A stretch of DNA of 64,000 nucleotides from an uncultured Rhodobiaceae bacterium (GCA_937907245.1 CALCUM010000003.1:310001-374000); one strand, 5' to 3'. Counted from the stretch's first letter, positions 26,236 to 35,599 are shown. The notes: generated from the letters alone by a model not told the origin. Numbers and translations: made by a program.

Positions 26236-28361
26236 TGTCTAACTCTTTTTCTGATTTACGAGCCGGCGCGCCAACGCCCGTCCAAAAACCATTTCAAGAC
26301 ACCCACCACGGCGTCACGCGCACGGACGAATTTGCTTGGCTGCGCGACGATAATTGGCAAGCGGTCATGAAACAACCCAGCGCCCTGGATGGCGACATTC
26401 GGGCCCATTTAGAAGCCGAAAACCAATATACCGATAAAGTGATGGCCCCCACGACAGCGCTGCAAGAAAGCCTATTTAGCGAAATGCGTGGCCGCATTTT
26501 AGAAGATGAAGCCAGCGTTCCAGTTCCCCAAGGCGAACTAGCTTGGGCAACGCGCTATGTGTCTGGCGGCGAACACCCGCTAATTTGCTGCGGCCCGCGC
26601 GAGGCGCAAGTCGAGGACATGCAGGTTCTCATCGACGGTAATCAGCAAGCGCAAGGCAAAGATTTTTTCAAAATCACCCATCATGACCCAGACCCAAAAG
26701 GCCAACTTTTAGCCTGGGCTTATGATGACAAAGGTTCTGAATATTTCACCATCTGCATACGCCGCATTGCCGATGGTACCGACTTGCCCGACAGGCTTTT
26801 AGATACCGGCGGCAGCTTTGGCTGGTCGGCTTGTGGCAGCTATTTATTCTACATTGCGGTCGACGAAAACCATCGCCCCAATCGGGTGTTGCGCCATGCA
26901 CTAGGCTCCGCGCAGGCCGATGATGTCTGCGTTTACGAAGAAAAAGACCCCGGCTTTTTTGTTGGCCTGTCGGCTACCACGTCAGGACGCTTTCTCATTA
27001 TCTCGGCACATGACCATGAAACCGCAGAGGCGCACCTACTCGACGCACACGCCCCTTTGGACGCGCCGACTTGCGTGGCTCCGCGCGAAACAGGCATTGA
27101 ATATGATGTCGATGATGACGCCGCGCGCGACCGCCTGCTGATTGTCACCAATTGGAATGGCGACAACAAAGCCGAAGATTTTCAAATCGTCAGCGCTCCA
27201 ATTGTAAAGGCCCATAGCGACAAAGCGTCATGGCAAGTACTTCGTCCTCATCAGCCTGGTTGTTTGGTGCTAGAGGCTTTGGCGTTTAAAGACCACATGG
27301 CGGTTCTCGTTCGCGAAAACGCTCTCCCGCGCATGGATATTATTTCGTGGGATGGCACACCCGCCCAATCCATAGATTTTGACGAAGAAGCCTATGACCT
27401 GAACTTTGGCTCCTTGGCCGAATATGACACGAAGGTTTTGCGCATCACCTATGCCTCCATGACTAGCCCCAACCGCACCTATGATTTTGATATGGGAACA
27501 GGCGAGCGGGTTTTACGAAAAACCCAAACCGTGCCGTCTGGTCATCAGGCAAGCGATTACATCACGCGGCGGATTTTTGCCACGGGTCATGATGGCGTGC
27601 AAATTCCGGTCTCCGTGCTGCACCATAAAGACACAAAGCTTGATGGCAGCGCGCCCGTGTTGCTTTACGGCTATGGCTCCTATGGCATTACCATTCCAGC
27701 TGGTTTTTCCGTCACCCGCCTCAGCCTTGTCGACCGAGGGTTTATTTACGCCATAGCCCATATTCGCGGCGGCAAAGCTTGCGGCCATGATTGGTTCACC
27801 CAAGGGCGTGGCCCCAAAAAAACCAATACATTTGAAGATTTTGCATCTGCAGCGCGCGACCTCATTGCGCGCGGATGGACGAAGCCGGGCCAGATTACCA
27901 TCCACGGCGGCAGCGCAGGCGGCTTACTCGTCGGCGCAACGCTTAACTTGGCGCCCGAACTATTTTGCGGCGGCGTGGCCGAAGTGCCTTTTGTAGATGT
28001 GCTTACCACTATGCTAGATGCCAGCCTGCCCCTCACCCCGCCAGAATGGCCTGAATGGGGTAACCCTATTGAAAGCCGCGAGGCTTATGAGTTAATCGCT
28101 GGCTATGCGCCTTACGAAAACATTACCGCCAAAGCCTACCCGCATGTTTTGGCAACAGCCGGCCTCACCGACCCGCGCGTGACTTATTGGGAGCCAGCCA
28201 AATGGATCGCCCGCCTACGCGAGACGCGCACGGATGACGGCCTATCGCTGCTGCGTACAGAGATGACGGCAGGGCATGGCGGCAAAGCGGGGCGTTTCAA
28301 CCAATTGCATGAAATCGCCTTCGTTTATGCTTTTGTGCTTCTCATTCATAATAAAAATTAG
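26235..28361 (+). CDS. Prolyl oligopeptidase family (S9A) serine peptidase
   Basis: 708-residue S9A peptidase. An N-terminal beta-propeller (about residues 70-430) is followed by the alpha/beta-hydrolase catalytic domain, with AHIRGG near 515, the nucleophile in IHGGSAGGLLVGA near 560, the acid in GLTDPRVTYWEPAKW and the His in TAGHGGKAGRF. The pattern is closest to oligopeptidase B (PtrB), which cuts after basic residues in short peptides. No signal peptide is visible, so it is cytoplasmic. Confidence 0.93.
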   Translation: MSNSFSDLRAGAPTPVQKPFQDTHHGVTRTDEFAWLRDDNWQAVMKQPSALDGDIRAHLEAENQYTDKVMAPTTALQESLFSEMRGRILEDEASVPVPQGELAWATRYVSGGEHPLICCGPREAQVEDMQVLIDGNQQAQGKDFFKITHHDPDPKGQLLAWAYDDKGSEYFTICIRRIADGTDLPDRLLDTGGSFGWSACGSYLFYIAVDENHRPNRVLRHALGSAQADDVCVYEEKDPGFFVGLSATTSGRFLIISAHDHETAEAHLLDAHAPLDAPTCVAPRETGIEYDVDDDAARDRLLIVTNWNGDNKAEDFQIVSAPIVKAHSDKASWQVLRPHQPGCLVLEALAFKDHMAVLVRENALPRMDIISWDGTPAQSIDFDEEAYDLNFGSLAEYDTKVLRITYASMTSPNRTYDFDMGTGERVLRKTQTVPSGHQASDYITRRIFATGHDGVQIPVSVLHHKDTKLDGSAPVLLYGYGSYGITIPAGFSVTRLSLVDRGFIYAIAHIRGGKACGHDWFTQGRGPKKTNTFEDFASAARDLIARGWTKPGQITIHGGSAGGLLVGATLNLAPELFCGGVAEVPFVDVLTTMLDASLPLTPPEWPEWGNPIESREAYELIAGYAPYENITAKAYPHVLATAGLTDPRVTYWEPAKWIARLRETRTDDGLSLLRTEMTAGHGGKAGRFNQLHEIAFVYAFVLLIHNKN

Positions 28362-28456
28362 TCAGAAAAACGCCTCAAACCCTCTCATAGCAGCCATTTT
28401 TCTTAGGGAACGGCAGAATATATGCTAGCTTTGCAGGCTAATTTGGGAAAGGCCTT

Positions 28457-29692
28457 ATGTCTGAGTATGTATTTGAAGATTGTGAAAAACTAGGGTTTCG
28501 AAGAGAGCGACTGGAAGCGATACCAAAGTTCTTTTCTAGTTATCTCGAGAAAAAGAAATTTGCAGGCCTAAGCCTCTTGGTAGCCCGAGAAGGCAAAATA
28601 GCCTTTCTCTCCCACCAAGGCCAAAGTGCTTTTGAAGGTGGTTTTGATGTCGATGATAGCGCCATCTATCGAATTTATTCGATGACAAAACCGATCACCT
28701 CAGTAGCCCTCATGCAGCTTGTCGAACAAGGCAAGGTGATGCTGACCGACCCGATTACAAAATATATCCCGGCCTTTAAAGACGTGATGGTTTTTGAAAG
28801 TGGCACCGCCAGCGACTTCACCACACGTGCGCCTGACCGAATGATTACCGTGCATGACCTGCTCACCCATCAGTCTGGCATGACCTATGACTTTATGGCC
28901 GAGCATGCCGTCGATGCGATTTATCGCAAAAACGGCATCAACGGCGCCCGCTCAGAGAACCTCGACACGGCAGGCCTATGCGCCAAATTGGCCGAAATGC
29001 CCCTGTTGTTCTCACCCGGGGAGCATTGGAATTATTCCGTCGCAACCGATGTGGTTGGCCATATTGTTGAGCTGGTTTCTGGAATGAGCTTGGATGCTTA
29101 TTTTAAGCAGCACATTCTGGATCCCCTGGGCATGGAAGATACGTTTTTCCATATTCCCGACGACAAACGCCATCGCTTGATGAGCAATTATGCCTATAAT
29201 CCGATAAGCCGCGAGACCAGCTTGGTGGATAGCCCAGAGCGAACCATTTATCGCCCGGGCCGCGAATTCTTGTCTGGGGGCGGTGGCCTTTTGTCGACCA
29301 TGTCCGATTATTTTAAATTTGCCGACATGCTTCATCGGGGTGGCACAGGTGCCAATGGCGCGCTTATTCTCGGTCGCAAAACGGTCGAAAAAATGGCCAG
29401 CAATCAGCTGCCCAACCATCGCACTTTAGAAGACCACGGGTTCGGCGAATTTACGGAAGTCGCCTATCCAGGAACGGGGTTTGGCTTGGGCATGTCAGTC
29501 GTTACCAACCCGAACGTTACCATTGCCACCACATCGAAAGGCAATACAAGCTGGGGCGGTTTGGCCAGCACAATTTATTGGAATGACCCCGTCGAAGACA
29601 TGACGGTGGTATTTATGACCCAGCTCATGCCAGCCAATGCCTACCCGCTGCGCACGCAGTTACAGCAATTAATCTATAGCTCTTTGGTTTAA
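28457..29692 (+). CDS. Class C beta-lactamase-fold serine hydrolase
   Basis: 411-residue protein of the beta-lactamase/EstB esterase group. The S-x-x-K nucleophile motif is SMTK at residues 75-78, and the Tyr motif is in HWNYSVATDV near residue 195, the YSxA form usual for esterases rather than YxN of true AmpC. The region SWGGLASTIYW near the C-terminus corresponds to the third motif. There is no signal peptide, so a cytoplasmic esterase is more likely than an antibiotic resistance enzyme. Confidence 0.9.
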   Translation: MSEYVFEDCEKLGFRRERLEAIPKFFSSYLEKKKFAGLSLLVAREGKIAFLSHQGQSAFEGGFDVDDSAIYRIYSMTKPITSVALMQLVEQGKVMLTDPITKYIPAFKDVMVFESGTASDFTTRAPDRMITVHDLLTHQSGMTYDFMAEHAVDAIYRKNGINGARSENLDTAGLCAKLAEMPLLFSPGEHWNYSVATDVVGHIVELVSGMSLDAYFKQHILDPLGMEDTFFHIPDDKRHRLMSNYAYNPISRETSLVDSPERTIYRPGREFLSGGGGLLSTMSDYFKFADMLHRGGTGANGALILGRKTVEKMASNQLPNHRTLEDHGFGEFTEVAYPGTGFGLGMSVVTNPNVTIATTSKGNTSWGGLASTIYWNDPVEDMTVVFMTQLMPANAYPLRTQLQQLIYSSLV

Positions 29693-29767
29693 GTGTCGAA
29701 GGACTTGCTTTTGAATCGAAAGAACACAATATCTTAACTAATCTAATCATCTACATGGAGAGTATGA

Positions 29768-30739
29768 ATGGCCCTGCCTGAAGTTTTACAAAATAATTTG
29801 CGTATCCCCGTTATCGGTTCCCCCCTATTTCTTGTGTCTGGCCCAGAGCTGGTTATTGCGCAGTGTAAAGCGGGCGTTGTTGGCTCGTTTCCAGCGTTGA
29901 ACGCACGTCCAGCCGCCGTCCTCGACGAGTGGCTAACCCGTATCACCACCGAGCTGAACGAATATAAATTAGCCAACCCAGATAAATATGTAGCGCCATT
30001 TGCGGTGAACCAAATTTGCCACGCATCTAACGATCGCCTGATGGACGATATGGCCATGTGCGTAAAGCATAAAGTGCCGATTATCATTACCAGCCTGCGC
30101 CCACCTGCAGAAGTTGTGGAAGCTGCGCATAGCTATGGCGGTTTGGTTTTCCACGATGTCATTAACGTAAAACACGCCAAAAAAGCCGCCGAACAAGGCG
30201 TCGATGGCCTTATTTTGGTCTGCGCTGGCGCCGGCGGCCATGCCGGCGCTTTGAGCCCATTTGCTTTGGTTCGCGAAGTAAAAGAATGGTTCGATGGCAC
30301 GATTTTATTATCGGGTTCCATCGGCGATGGCTATTGCGTCGCTTCGGCTTTGGCTATGGGCGCTGATTTGGCCTATATTGGCTCGCGCTTCATCGCTACC
30401 GAAGAAGCCAATGCCGACCAAGGCTATAAAGATATGCTGGTAGAATCAGCCGCCGATGACATCGTCTATTCGTCGCTCTTCACCGGCGTTGACGGCAATT
30501 ACCTCAAGCCTTCCATTGCCAAAGCCGGCATGGACCCCGACAATTTGCCAGATGCCGATAAGTCATCGATGAACTTCGGTTCGGGCGGCAACACGAAATC
30601 GAAAGCCTGGAAAGACATTTGGGGCTCGGGACAAGGCATTGGCGGCATTAAAGTCGTGCAATCCGTCGAAGATGTTGTAGCTGAGATGGAACGCGACTAT
30701 AAAGCGGCCGTAGACAGCCTCGTACAGCGCGCGTCTTGA
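29768..30739 (+). CDS. Nitronate monooxygenase
   Basis: 323-residue FMN-dependent TIM-barrel enzyme of the 2-nitropropane dioxygenase family. IPVIGSPLFLVSGPELVIAQCKAGVVGSFPALNAR forms the N-terminal strand and flavin site; the glycine-rich GAGGHAG near residue 158 and LLSGSIGDGYCVASALAMGADLAYIGSRFIAT near 180-210 bind FMN phosphate. It oxidises nitronates such as propionate-3-nitronate, or a related substrate. The next gene begins five bases after its stop. Confidence 0.92.
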   Translation: MALPEVLQNNLRIPVIGSPLFLVSGPELVIAQCKAGVVGSFPALNARPAAVLDEWLTRITTELNEYKLANPDKYVAPFAVNQICHASNDRLMDDMAMCVKHKVPIIITSLRPPAEVVEAAHSYGGLVFHDVINVKHAKKAAEQGVDGLILVCAGAGGHAGALSPFALVREVKEWFDGTILLSGSIGDGYCVASALAMGADLAYIGSRFIATEEANADQGYKDMLVESAADDIVYSSLFTGVDGNYLKPSIAKAGMDPDNLPDADKSSMNFGSGGNTKSKAWKDIWGSGQGIGGIKVVQSVEDVVAEMERDYKAAVDSLVQRAS

Positions 30740-30743
30740 GCCT

Positions 30744-31364
30744 ATGCTAGACTCCGCGCTGCGAAAATGGATGGATGCGCCGCTTAACTTGGCCGCCAAG
30801 CTATTTCCGCAGAAAGTATCTGCTAATAGTATTACTATTGTAGGTTTTTTAATTGGAGTTTTAAGTTTTATTGTAATTATTAAGGGCCAGTTCACGCTGG
30901 CCCTTATTTTTTTGGCTATAAACCGAATTTTAGACGGTCTTGATGGCGCCGTCGCGCGCCGCCATGGCACCACCGACCTAGGCGGCTATCTAGATATCAC
31001 CGCAGACTTCTTGCTATGGGCGCTTTTGCCTCTCGGCTTTGCCATTCATAGCGCCGATACGGCCTTTGCGGCGGCGGTTTTGCTGTCGAGCTTTGCCATG
31101 TCGATGACGGTATTTCTGGCCTTTGCCGTCATGGCCGAAAAACGAGGGGCCAGCACCTCAGCACAAGGCAAAAAGAGTTTGTTTTATCTAGCAGGCATTG
31201 CCGAAGGAGCCGAAACCATAGGTTTCTTCGCTTTTGTATTGGTTTTCCCGCATTATTTCATCCCAGCAGCTCTGATTTTCTCGGCCGTGGTCTATATTTC
31301 CGTACTCGGTCGCCTTATGGTCAGCATTCAGCAGTTAAAGGAACCGGAAAATGGACAAAATTGA
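30744..31364 (+). CDS. CDP-alcohol phosphatidyltransferase
   Basis: 206-residue integral membrane enzyme that transfers a phosphatidyl group from CDP-diacylglycerol to an alcohol acceptor. The family signature D-G-x2-A-R-x8-G-x3-D-x3-D reads DGLDGAVARRHGTTDLGGYLDITAD near residues 63-87. Acceptor is not evident. The gene has an AT-rich island (30816-30884) where all but the last of 23 codons end in A or T, directly followed by a perfect terminator hairpin. It overlaps the carbonic-anhydrase-like gene by 14 bases. Confidence 0.87.
   Translation: MLDSALRKWMDAPLNLAAKLFPQKVSANSITIVGFLIGVLSFIVIIKGQFTLALIFLAINRILDGLDGAVARRHGTTDLGGYLDITADFLLWALLPLGFAIHSADTAFAAAVLLSSFAMSMTVFLAFAVMAEKRGASTSAQGKKSLFYLAGIAEGAETIGFFAFVLVFPHYFIPAALIFSAVVYISVLGRLMVSIQQLKEPENGQN
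30881..30913 (+). terminator. Intrinsic terminator-like hairpin inside a coding sequence
   Basis: TAAGGGCCAG (30881-30890), loop TTCACG and CTGGCCCTTA (30897-30906) form a perfect 10-base stem followed by seven Ts (30907-30913). It lies 137 bases into the CDP-alcohol phosphatidyltransferase gene on the coding strand. Form and T-tract are those of a Rho-independent terminator; whether it works while ribosomes pass is unknown. Confidence 0.7.
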
Positions 31365-31887
31365 TCTTCATGAAAGCACCTGGGTGCATGATACAGCGCT
31401 TCTTTATGGCCATGTGCGTATGGGTGCCGAAAGTTCCGTCTGGCCCAATGTGGTGATGCGAAGCGAGCTCTATCACATTGAAATCGGCGCGCGCACCAAT
31501 ATCCAAGATTTCGTCATGGTACATGTTGGCGGCACCACGCCGACAATAGTGGGCGACGACTGTTCCATTACTCACCACGCGACGCTGCATGGCTGCACGA
31601 TTGGCAATAAATGTCTGATCGGTATCAATGCGACAATTATGGACGGCGCGAAAATCGGTAATAATTGCATCGTCGCTGGCCATAGCATTGTCACGGAGGG
31701 CAGCGAATTTCCCGATAATTCCATCATCGCGGGCGCACCCGCCAAATTGGTAAAGCAGCGCGACAATGGCGAAGCCAACGCCATGAACGCCAAGTTCTAC
31801 GTGCAAAATGCAAAAAACTACGCCAAAGGCCAACATCGCTTTAGCGACGATGACCTTCGCAGTTTTGGCTTTTTACCACCAAAATAA
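31351..31887 (+). CDS. Gamma-carbonic-anhydrase-like left-handed beta-helix protein
   Basis: 178-residue hexapeptide-repeat protein of the gamma-carbonic anhydrase/YrdA/PaaY family. The beta-helix covers about residues 10-145 with repeats such as GAESSVWPNVVMRSEL, IEIGARTNIQDFVMVH and CSITHHATLHGCTIG. The three histidines in VMVHVGG and ITHHATLHG match the metal-binding pattern. True carbonic anhydrase activity is not assured. The ATG at 31351 overlaps the upstream gene and has AAAGGA before it. Confidence 0.9.
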   Translation: MDKIDLHESTWVHDTALLYGHVRMGAESSVWPNVVMRSELYHIEIGARTNIQDFVMVHVGGTTPTIVGDDCSITHHATLHGCTIGNKCLIGINATIMDGAKIGNNCIVAGHSIVTEGSEFPDNSIIAGAPAKLVKQRDNGEANAMNAKFYVQNAKNYAKGQHRFSDDDLRSFGFLPPK

Positions 31888-31937
31888 AAAGCCGACATAG
31901 CCCCCCAATAAAACCAACCCACAAAGAAGGTTGAAAT

Positions 31938-32660
31938 ATGCGACATCTGATAATCACCCTGTTTTGCTTGACGAGTTTCGCCTGCACAAAGGCCCCGTTA
32001 CCGCCCAATATTCATGGTGACTATGTTGTTCTGCTGCATGGCATTGCGCGCAGTAGCTCCCACATGGAAAGTCTAGAGACTTACCTCCATCACCAAGGTT
32101 TTGACGTCATCAACCTCGATTACCCTTCGACGAAACATGATTTACAAACTTTGATACAGGGGGTGCACGAAGATCTGTCCACCCGATTGGTTTTAGACAA
32201 ACCAACGCACTTTGTCGGATATTCGATGGGAGGCCTGCTGGTGCGCGCTATCGCGCATAAATACCCACCGCAAAACAGAGCAAGAGTTGTGCAACTTGCG
32301 CCGCCAAACCATGGCAGCGAAGTCGCGGATTTCATCCAAAACAATTGGCTTTATAAAAAAATCTATGGGCCAGCGGGCCAACAACTCACCACCGATACAG
32401 ACCTATCCAATCTGTTGGGCGAGGTGAATTATGAACTGGGCATTATTGCTGGAAGTCGTAGCATCGACCCAATTTCCTCATTCATTCTGCCCGGTCGAGA
32501 TGATGGCAAGGTAACCATCGCCAGCAGCAAACTAGACGGCATGAAAGACCACATCATCGTCGCGGCGACGCACACGTTTTTTCCCAGCAATAAAACGGTG
32601 CACCGGCAGACAGCCCATTTTTTGAAGCACGGGACGTTTCAAGAGCACAAAAATAAGTAG
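31938..32660 (+). CDS. Lipase-like alpha/beta hydrolase, exported
   Basis: 240-residue alpha/beta hydrolase. The N-terminus MRHLIITLFCLTSFACTKAP looks like a signal peptide ending in Cys, possibly a lipoprotein although the lipobox (SFAC) is not canonical. The HG oxyanion segment VVLLHGIARSSSHM and nucleophile elbow VGYSMGGLLVRAIA near residue 98 are clear; LAPPNHGSE follows as in lipases acting on lipid esters. The final His may be in ATHTFF. The tRNA gene follows on the other strand. Confidence 0.85.
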   Translation: MRHLIITLFCLTSFACTKAPLPPNIHGDYVVLLHGIARSSSHMESLETYLHHQGFDVINLDYPSTKHDLQTLIQGVHEDLSTRLVLDKPTHFVGYSMGGLLVRAIAHKYPPQNRARVVQLAPPNHGSEVADFIQNNWLYKKIYGPAGQQLTTDTDLSNLLGEVNYELGIIAGSRSIDPISSFILPGRDDGKVTIASSKLDGMKDHIIVAATHTFFPSNKTVHRQTAHFLKHGTFQEHKNK

Positions 32661-32666
32661 AAAAAC

Positions 32667-32741
32667 TGGCTGGGGTGGCAGGATTCGAACCTGCGCATGC
32701 CGATACCAAAAACCGGTGCCTTACCACTTGGCTACACCCCA
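32667..32741 (-). tRNA. tRNA-Gln (anticodon UUG)
   Basis: Reading the minus strand from 32741 gives a seven-base acceptor TGGGGTG, D-arm with AGCCAAGTGGTAAGGC, anticodon arm CCGGT-TTTTGGT-ATCGG with TTG at the anticodon, T-arm with GGTTCGAATCC, the pairing 3' acceptor CACCCCA, discriminator G and an encoded CCA (32667-32669). All arms fold. It is a stand-alone gene between a hydrolase gene and the strictosidine-synthase-like gene. Confidence 0.95.
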
Positions 32742-32833
32742 ACTGAGCGCGAAAATATATAAAACCGAGGCTGCGGTCTAGCCCTTAAATAAACTTTATG
32801 GTGCGGCACATAAGCTTCGAGCCAAAGCCCCGC

Positions 32834-33922
32834 CTACGGGGCCTCGAGAATACCAATCGCATGATTGGTAAGGCTGCCTAAATATAACTTTCCTTGGCGC
32901 TCCAAAACGCTGGTCATCATGTAAATATGCCCGCTATCGTCTTCTAGCGAGACCAAAGGTTTTCCGGTCGCATCCAGCTTCACAGCATAGCTATGCTCCA
33001 GCGCTGGCGAGCCACCGGTGAGCTGCAAGAGGCGCCACACGACCTTGCGTAAAAACGGCGAGGGCACCAAAGCATCCAAATCATCCGTGCGAGCAGACAC
33101 CACAGCCACCCAAAAGCTCCCGTTGGGCCCTTCGGTAATATTGTCGATATAGCCTGGCAAATTATCGATAAACACATCCGATGTCCCCGCTTTCGGACCC
33201 TTCAGCCAATACCGCATAATACGATGGTCGAAAGTTTCGTTAATCAGCACAAAATCTTCGCTCTCGCTGAGAGCCACGCCATTGGCAAAATATAAATCAT
33301 CCAGCAGCACCGCCAATGACTTATCGCGCGGATTATAAACCATCAGGCGTCCCGTCGGTCGGCGTTCAAATATCTCGATAATGTCGGCGCCATAGGCGTG
33401 ACGCTGCGAAGCATCTGAAAAATAAATTTTTCCATCTTTGGCTATCGCCAAATCATCGACAAACAACATGCGCTTGCCTTCAAAGTCGGTGGCCAATGTT
33501 TTCACTGTGCCATCCGGCGCCATAGAAATAAGCCCGGCAATTCCATCGGCAATAATCAACTGTCCGCGCGCGTCGAAATCTAGCCCCAAGGGCCGCCCGC
33601 CTGTATTGCCAACCAGCTCAAATCCATCGTCTGATTTTTGGCGCAAAACATCGCCATTATGCAGTCCTGTGTGCAGTCGCCCTTGCGCATCAAAGGCGAT
33701 GCCCTCAGGGCCATGTCCGCTTTCCACCAATTGAGCTTTGGCCAAAGCGTTGTTCTTGGCAAACACGCCAGTGCCCGCAGGATTGGCCGCACGCTCGGGC
33801 CCCGCAACAGGGTCAAATGGCACAGGCCATAAAAGTAGATAGCCAATAAAGAGAGTAAATAGGCCAATTAGAATGGATAGAAGGGGACGTTTTTTCACGC
33901 CCTCCAAGCTCGACTGCGACAT
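32834..33922 (-). CDS. Membrane-anchored SMP-30/strictosidine-synthase-like beta-propeller
   Basis: 362-residue protein with one N-terminal transmembrane helix (LLSILIGLFTLFIGYLLLW) and a six-bladed beta-propeller of the strictosidine synthase/APMAP/gluconolactonase type, including ESGHGPEGIAFDAQGRLHTG, DFDARGQLIIAD, KIYFSDASQRHAYG and DNITEGPNGSFWVAVVS. The DxA-type metal ligands of lactonases seem partly present. Substrate unknown. The ATG at 33922 has GGGGAG about eight bases upstream. Confidence 0.87.
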   Translation of the reverse strand: MSQSSLEGVKKRPLLSILIGLFTLFIGYLLLWPVPFDPVAGPERAANPAGTGVFAKNNALAKAQLVESGHGPEGIAFDAQGRLHTGLHNGDVLRQKSDDGFELVGNTGGRPLGLDFDARGQLIIADGIAGLISMAPDGTVKTLATDFEGKRMLFVDDLAIAKDGKIYFSDASQRHAYGADIIEIFERRPTGRLMVYNPRDKSLAVLLDDLYFANGVALSESEDFVLINETFDHRIMRYWLKGPKAGTSDVFIDNLPGYIDNITEGPNGSFWVAVVSARTDDLDALVPSPFLRKVVWRLLQLTGGSPALEHSYAVKLDATGKPLVSLEDDSGHIYMMTSVLERQGKLYLGSLTNHAIGILEAP

Positions 33923-33986
33923 GACTAAACTCCCCAAATTTTAATCTGAATAAAGTAAAACTCTGCCACGCAGAGCCCCAAAAGTA

Positions 33987-34012
33987 AATCGCGCGCCCTA
34001 AGGCGCGCGATT
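33987..34012 (-). terminator. Hairpin terminator after the DUF4345 gene
   Basis: Perfect 11-base arms AATCGCGCGCC and GGCGCGCGATT with a four-base loop. On the minus strand the stem comes 32 bases after the DUF4345 stop and is followed by TACTTTT, a weak T-tract. It would separate this gene from the propeller gene downstream. Confidence 0.65.
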
Positions 34013-34044
34013 ATTATCTTCCTTGGGAAACCCCGAGGCTCGTT

Positions 34045-34416
34045 CTAAGCTTTTAAAGTGCGGGCGTAAGCTACCAAAATAATTGTGCAGACAATTTCCG
34101 GCCCAATAGCCGAGAACAGCATCGGCGCATCATGCACCAGACCTGCCAAAATACGGAAGGTCGCGGCAAAGCCCAAAAGCATCGCCGCCGCATAAATGAA
34201 ATCCATCCGCTTTTTCAGAGCTCCAACCAATATGGAGACTGAAATCGTCGCGAAGAAAGCCGTAAAATCACCGACTTGCGTATTGCGACCCAGACCCTCC
34301 AAAAGATCCATCTCCAACCGCTTGCCAGCACTTGCTGGATCGAAAATCCAACCAATCGTTGTCACCGCAAAGACCGCGCCAAGCACTAAAACCAAAATGT
34401 GTAAAACCTTATTCAT
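34045..34416 (-). CDS. DUF4345 membrane protein
   Basis: 123-residue membrane protein with about four transmembrane helices: residues 5-23, about 50-65, about 70-90 and 103-118. The pattern WIFDPASAGKRLEMDLLEGLGRNTQVGDF between the first two helices is typical of DUF4345. Function unknown. The ATG at 34416 has GAGGGAG upstream and is better than the longer frame to 34443. Confidence 0.8.
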   Translation of the reverse strand: MNKVLHILVLVLGAVFAVTTIGWIFDPASAGKRLEMDLLEGLGRNTQVGDFTAFFATISVSILVGALKKRMDFIYAAAMLLGFAATFRILAGLVHDAPMLFSAIGPEIVCTIILVAYARTLKA

Positions 34417-34658
34417 GAGAAACTCCCTCTCTGTTATGCACAAAGGCTAGCTAGATTGGCGGGCAGAAGCAAGCCACGCGGCTAGCGTTTTATAGAGCGA
34501 CACTTTATTTCCTGAGGCTCAAAACACCCTCGCGATCGCCTTCGCCTGATTTATGTTGGGCGGCAAATAGCAAACGCAGGGTAAAACGCCTAAAAAAGAC
34601 AGATATGAAATTCCGTGCTACACACAGGAGAGTTTTATTAAAGTGAAAAGAGGCGCAA

Positions 34659-35567
34659 ATGGGCATTCCTTTTGTTACAGAGTTTGAATTTACGTACGGC
34701 AAAGTAGACCGCTTAAGTCCACTCATTCGGCGCGTCATTTGCAACAACCCAGGCCCTTTTACGTTTACCGGCACAGGCACTTACCTCATTGGCAATGGCC
34801 AAGTCGGTGTCATCGACCCGGGCCCTATCGATGACGCGCACATAGAGGCTATTTTGGCAGCGCTCGAGCCTGGCGAGAGTATCAGCCATATTATTATCAC
34901 GCATACCCATGGCGACCACTCGCCTGCCAGCGCCCCGCTAAAACAAAAAACGGGCGCGCCGATTTATGGCCTAACGCCCCCCAAAAGCAAAAATCTGGAA
35001 ATTCATAGCGACGCCCCACAGATGGAAGAAGATGCCGACGACGCCTTCTGCCCAGACGTAGAAGTTGCCCATGGCAGCCTAATCGAAGGCGGCGACTGGT
35101 CGCTAGAATGCGTCTTCACACCCGGCCATATGGCAGGCCATATGTGCTACGCGCTCCGCGAGGAAAAAGCTCTTTTCACCGGCGATCATGTGATGGGCTG
35201 GTCGACCAGCGTCATCATTCCGCCCGATGGCAGCATGTCCGATTATATGGCTTCGCTAGACTTACTGCTGGCGCGCGACGATGAGATTTACTGGCCAACC
35301 CATGGCACTTGCATTCACAAGCCCCAAGATTTCGTGCGCGACTACATCCGCCACCGCAAATCGCGCGAGGCGCAAGTCTTAGCGCGCCTAGAGGCCGGCG
35401 ACAGTGATATTCGAGATATGGTAAAAGTGGTCTATGCCGCGGTCGACAAACGACTGCACCCAGCAGCGGCGCTTTCTATGCTCGCGCATTTGCAAGACTT
35501 AGTGGAGCGCGGTGTCGTGTCGAGCGATGGCGCACCAACGCTCGACACTAAATTTAAACTTGCCTAA
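34659..35567 (+). CDS. Metallo-beta-lactamase-fold hydrolase (LACTB2-like)
   Basis: 302-residue MBL-fold protein. Zinc motif HTHGDHSPAS near residue 87, third His in FTPGHMAGHMCY near 160, bridging Asp in LFTGDHVMGW and last His in YWPTHGTCIHKP. A C-terminal winged-helix-like tail (residues about 230-300) matches the LACTB2-like subgroup, whose members are hydrolases or RNases. Natural substrate not known. Confidence 0.9.
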   Translation: MGIPFVTEFEFTYGKVDRLSPLIRRVICNNPGPFTFTGTGTYLIGNGQVGVIDPGPIDDAHIEAILAALEPGESISHIIITHTHGDHSPASAPLKQKTGAPIYGLTPPKSKNLEIHSDAPQMEEDADDAFCPDVEVAHGSLIEGGDWSLECVFTPGHMAGHMCYALREEKALFTGDHVMGWSTSVIIPPDGSMSDYMASLDLLLARDDEIYWPTHGTCIHKPQDFVRDYIRHRKSREAQVLARLEAGDSDIRDMVKVVYAAVDKRLHPAAALSMLAHLQDLVERGVVSSDGAPTLDTKFKLA

Positions 35568-35599
35568 GCAGTACTATTTCTCAGCAGCGCTATTTGAGA
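35568..35599. repeat. 16-bp imperfect tandem duplication
   Basis: GCAGTACTATTTCTCA is followed directly by GCAGCGCTATTTGAGA (12 of 16 identical). It spans the gap between the convergent MBL gene and DUF1499 and includes the DUF1499 stop. Confidence 0.55.

Noticed and set aside
28457-29692. Antibiotic-resistance beta-lactamase
   Set aside because: No signal peptide and a YSxA-type second motif; an esterase is more likely.
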